A DNA stretch of 64,000 bases, from positions 79,879-143,878 of the forward strand of contig NZ_AZDH01000006.1 of assembly GCF_001435445.1 (NCBI RefSeq), read 5' to 3'. How positions within the stretch are numbered: the first letter of the stretch is position 1; the number at the start of each line of letters is the position of its first letter. Both the position numbers and the translations under genes were made by a program. Shown piece after piece: positions 61,346 to 64,000 of the stretch. This stretch comes from Companilactobacillus kimchii DSM 13961 = JCM 10707 (GTDB taxonomy: Bacteria; Bacillota; Bacilli; Lactobacillales; Lactobacillaceae). The notes under the pieces are model-generated. The model searched no databases and was not told where the DNA came from. It saw only the letters and a list, made by a program, of their open reading frames with translations.

Positions 61346-63898
61346 ATGATTAAAGAGGAATGGAAATATCTACTAAAACATAAACTAATGATCATCGTCT
61401 TTGCGGTTATGATCTTCATTCCATCCATCTATTCTGTTACTTTTCTTAAATCCATGTGGGATCCATATGGACAATTAAAAAATTTACCAGTTGCCGTCGT
61501 CAACAACGATAAATCTGTAAATTATCAAGGTACAGACTTAAAAGTTGGAAAAGATCTTACTAAAAAGCTCAGAAATTCTAAGAATATGGACTTTCATATT
61601 CTTGATTCAGAACAACAGGCACAGAAAGGTTTAAGTGATGGCAAATACTATATGGTCATTACCATTCCTAAAAGCTTTTCTCAAAATGCTACCACATTAT
61701 TAAATGAAAAACCTAAAAAAATGGTATTACACTACGAGACTAGCGCTGGACACAATTTCACAGCCTCCAAAATGACCGCTTCGGCCGCCCAACAAGCCGC
61801 TCAAGGTGTTTCTGAACAAGTGACTAAGACTTATTCCAAGACAATGTTTCACGCCCTCAAACAAGTTTCTCAAGGTATGGATAAAGCCGCCACAGGAAGC
61901 CAAAAATTAACAACCGGTGGACAAAAGTTAGAAAGTGCCAATTCAGAATTAACAGCCGGTCTCAATACCCTAGCTACTAGTTCTTTAACTTTCAGTAGTG
62001 GTGCTAATACTCTTAACCAAGGTTTAAATCAGTACATCTCAGGAGTTGATCAAGTTGCATCCGGCAGTCAGACTTTAACTAGTGGCATTCAACAGCTGAA
62101 TGATAAATCCTCAACCTTAACTAGTGGTATCAACCAATTAGCAACCGGTAGTAGTGCTTTAACATCAGGCTTGCAAAATTATACTAGTGGCGTAACTAGT
62201 TTGAATACCGCTAGCAATAGTTTGAATTCCGGCTCTCAGGCCCTAAACAACGGAACTAATACTTTGGCTACCAATTCTCAAACTCTAAATTCAGGATTAA
62301 ACCAACTACACACAGCTAGCCAAGAGTTAACTGATAACTTACAAAAAGTCAGTGACAACTTGGATAATACCACTCAAGTTGAAAGTTCAATTAAGAACCT
62401 CAAGACCCAACTTGCCAGCAACAATAGTCAACAAGCTAATACTATCAAAAATGATCTAACCTCTTTACAAGAAGCTATCAAAGCTCAAACTGACTCAAAT
62501 AATCAAACCAATCAAAAAGTTTCTCAAATAGCCGATCAACAAGGACTCTCTGCTACACAAAAAGCCGCCATCCTCGATGCAATAAATTCTTCAGACAACA
62601 GTAATTTAAGTCAGCTCACTGATACTTTATCAAAAGATTTAACTACACTCATGACTACTCAAGAAAGTGCTTTATCACAATTAGATAGTCTTTCAAACAG
62701 TGGCGGTGATTTATCAACTATCATTGCCCAATTAACAGCCGGTTCTCAGCAACTTACAACACAGTTGCAAAATGCCTCATCTGGTATGAATCAGTTAAGC
62801 AATGGTATCGGTGAATTAAATGCTAATACTGCTCAATTAACACATGGTACCGCCCAGTTGAATGCCGGTATCAATCAACTAGCAGACAATAGTTCCACTT
62901 TAAATACTGGTGCTTCCAGTCTTAACAACGGTATTGGTGAACTAAACAGTCAAATGCCAAACTTGAAATCGGGTATTAGCCAATTAGCAACCGGAGCTGA
63001 TTCCCTCAACTCTGGCATCAATCAATTAGTTACTAATGGTACAACTCTAACTAGTGGTGCTACTCAACTAGCTTCAGGTGCGCAACAAATAAACAATGGT
63101 TCCGAAAAATTAGCCGACGGTTCCAGTCAAATGGGTAGTGGCTTACAACAAGTAACTTCTGGTAATAATACTTTAAACAAAGAATTATCCGCTGGGGCTA
63201 AGAAATCCAATATTAAAGCTACTAATTTAACTTATGACCAAATCGCTAAACCAACTACAACCAAACATAAAGAAAAAGATACTGCGCCAAACAATGGTAC
63301 CGGAATGGCTCCTTACATGTTATCTGTTTCCCTATTCGTTGGTGCTTTAGCCTTCAATCTAATGTTTGATATCTATACACCTAGAAAGTTTCCACGTACA
63401 GGTGTTAGTTGGTGGGCCAGTAAAGCCACTATAACTGGTGCTTTCGTTCTTCTAGAAGCGATTGCCGTCTCCTTGCTGCTCAGCCTTATTGATGGCTTAG
63501 CTCCAGTTCGTCCTTTTATTACATTGGTAATGCTTGTCCTAACTGGACTAACCTTCATGTCAATTGTTCACTGGCTTAATCTAGTTCTTGGTAAAGTTGG
63601 TTCATTTCTTAGCATGATTCTCCTAGTCTTTCAGCTTGGCGGATCTGCCGGAACCTATCCTATTCAATTATCTAATAAATTCTTCGAATCAATTCATCCT
63701 TGGTTACCAATGTCTTACAGTGTTGACGGTTTAAGACAAACATTAATGATTGGTGATTCAGCCGTATCTGATATGTTGACACTTTTAGCTATCACTTTAC
63801 TATTCTCACTTCTCAGTATCCTTTTCTTTATTAGAAGAAAAACTCATATCTCAGAAATCGACTATACTAAAGAAGCCGCTGAACATTCAATTGTTTAA
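61346..63898 (+). CDS. YhgE/Pip family membrane protein
   Basis: 850 aa. One N-terminal span (about 14-34) with the YhgE/Pip motif PSIYSVTFLKSMWDPYGQLKNLPVAVVNNDKS (described as a block), a long extracellular region (about 150-640) of heptad-like repeats LxxGxxxLxxG/LNxGINQLxxG (coiled-coil rich), then five to six C-terminal spans in the ABC-2-type style (about 660-830). The family includes the lactococcal phage-infection protein Pip and is related to type VII secretion EsaA. Start ATG 61346 follows AGAGGTAAG; ATG 61307 has no ribosome binding site. Confidence 0.88.
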   Translation: MIKEEWKYLLKHKLMIIVFAVMIFIPSIYSVTFLKSMWDPYGQLKNLPVAVVNNDKSVNYQGTDLKVGKDLTKKLRNSKNMDFHILDSEQQAQKGLSDGKYYMVITIPKSFSQNATTLLNEKPKKMVLHYETSAGHNFTASKMTASAAQQAAQGVSEQVTKTYSKTMFHALKQVSQGMDKAATGSQKLTTGGQKLESANSELTAGLNTLATSSLTFSSGANTLNQGLNQYISGVDQVASGSQTLTSGIQQLNDKSSTLTSGINQLATGSSALTSGLQNYTSGVTSLNTASNSLNSGSQALNNGTNTLATNSQTLNSGLNQLHTASQELTDNLQKVSDNLDNTTQVESSIKNLKTQLASNNSQQANTIKNDLTSLQEAIKAQTDSNNQTNQKVSQIADQQGLSATQKAAILDAINSSDNSNLSQLTDTLSKDLTTLMTTQESALSQLDSLSNSGGDLSTIIAQLTAGSQQLTTQLQNASSGMNQLSNGIGELNANTAQLTHGTAQLNAGINQLADNSSTLNTGASSLNNGIGELNSQMPNLKSGISQLATGADSLNSGINQLVTNGTTLTSGATQLASGAQQINNGSEKLADGSSQMGSGLQQVTSGNNTLNKELSAGAKKSNIKATNLTYDQIAKPTTTKHKEKDTAPNNGTGMAPYMLSVSLFVGALAFNLMFDIYTPRKFPRTGVSWWASKATITGAFVLLEAIAVSLLLSLIDGLAPVRPFITLVMLVLTGLTFMSIVHWLNLVLGKVGSFLSMILLVFQLGGSAGTYPIQLSNKFFESIHPWLPMSYSVDGLRQTLMIGDSAVSDMLTLLAITLLFSLLSILFFIRRKTHISEIDYTKEAAEHSIV

Positions 63899-63950
63899 CT
63901 TACTAATCACTAAGGTCCTCAAATCAATAGATAAAACGTCTAAAGATTTG

Positions 63951-63998
63951 AAGTGCCCTAAAATTGTTAGACATAATCTAACAATTTTAGGAGCACTT
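63951..63998. terminator. Terminator after yhgE
   Basis: CCTAAAATTGTTAGA and TCTAACAATTTTAGG form a perfect 15-bp stem with a 5-nt loop, extended by AAGTGC/GCACTT and ending in T at the right edge of the window. Confidence 0.85.
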
Positions 63999-64000
63999 TT

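Noticed and set aside
61900..63200. Tandem-repeat or CRISPR-like array
   Set aside because: The repetition is protein-level (LxxGxxxLxxG heptads of the YhgE/Pip coiled coil) with variable DNA, not identical direct repeats with spacers.

Overview
The window is from a low-GC Gram-positive, most likely a Lactobacillaceae chromosome, and I would guess the Companilactobacillus group. The reasons are AT-rich DNA with strong GGAGG-type ribosome binding sites, a B12-dependent class II ribonucleotide reductase (RtpR/NrdJ), HPr/EI with CcpA-type cre sites, MucBP and BspA-type surface proteins, and the spx-mecA-coiA-spxH-relQ-nadK-rluD-mgtE synteny typical of Firmicutes. I see no tRNA, rRNA, CRISPR array, prophage or transposase gene. 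The genus call is inference.

Layout. 1-6.9 kb: 5' part of ftsK (running off the left edge), a DUF1149 gene, trmL behind an unusual leader, an AI-2E-type permease, a lactonase-family gene, uppP and cutC. 7-16.5 kb: the stress and competence block, with mgtE, rluD, nadK and relQ overlapping as one operon, then spxH, coiA, mecA, a large BspA-like secreted protein and spx. 16.7-22.5 kb: an MBL-fold hydrolase, an HmoB-like small protein, and a Bce-type ABC transporter with its divergent two-component system. 22.6-28.6 kb: an M20 peptidase, an orphan ribbon-helix-helix protein, the copYB copper module with cop boxes, and a YozG/YoaS-like pair (XRE regulator plus DUF2975) flanked by a 29-bp inverted repeat. 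28.6-34.2 kb: nrdJ behind two helically spaced NrdR boxes, a GT-C-type membrane protein, a 49-codon gene with its own promoter and a perfect cre site, a small membrane protein and a lipoprotein. 34.3-38.9 kb: ptsHI and, divergently, clpE under a CIRCE element.

39-48.5 kb: a nitroreductase and TetR regulator sharing an operator sequence, a PepSY lipoprotein, an msmK - PucR regulator - GH84 hexosaminidase group, a second secreted protein with a degenerate WxL-like C-terminus, and a MucBP protein with helically phased TTAA repeats upstream. 48.5-54.2 kb: a quinone-reductase-like flavoprotein with a MerR regulator, then a two-gene flavin reductase/ene-reductase operon with a divergent LysR regulator, resembling the hydroxycinnamate reductase (hcr) locus of lactobacilli. 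54.3-64 kb: a 152-bp nested palindromic element, a ceramidase-family hydrolase divergent from an orphan PTS EIIC and an RpiR regulator, an AEC transporter, rpoN (sigma-54), and a TetR regulator divergent from a YhgE/Pip membrane protein.

How the genes work together. Proteostasis and redox control are concentrated here: Spx, its ClpXP adaptor SpxH, the Clp adaptor MecA and the ClpE unfoldase. Carbon control is the second theme: HPr/EI, several cre-like sites, MsmK and an orphan EIIC. The most unusual signals are non-coding: the trmL leader, two terminators placed directly against the next gene's ribosome binding site, the inverted-repeat-flanked regulator pair and the palindromic element near 54.4 kb. 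Protein calls come from recognising motifs by eye; no search was run.
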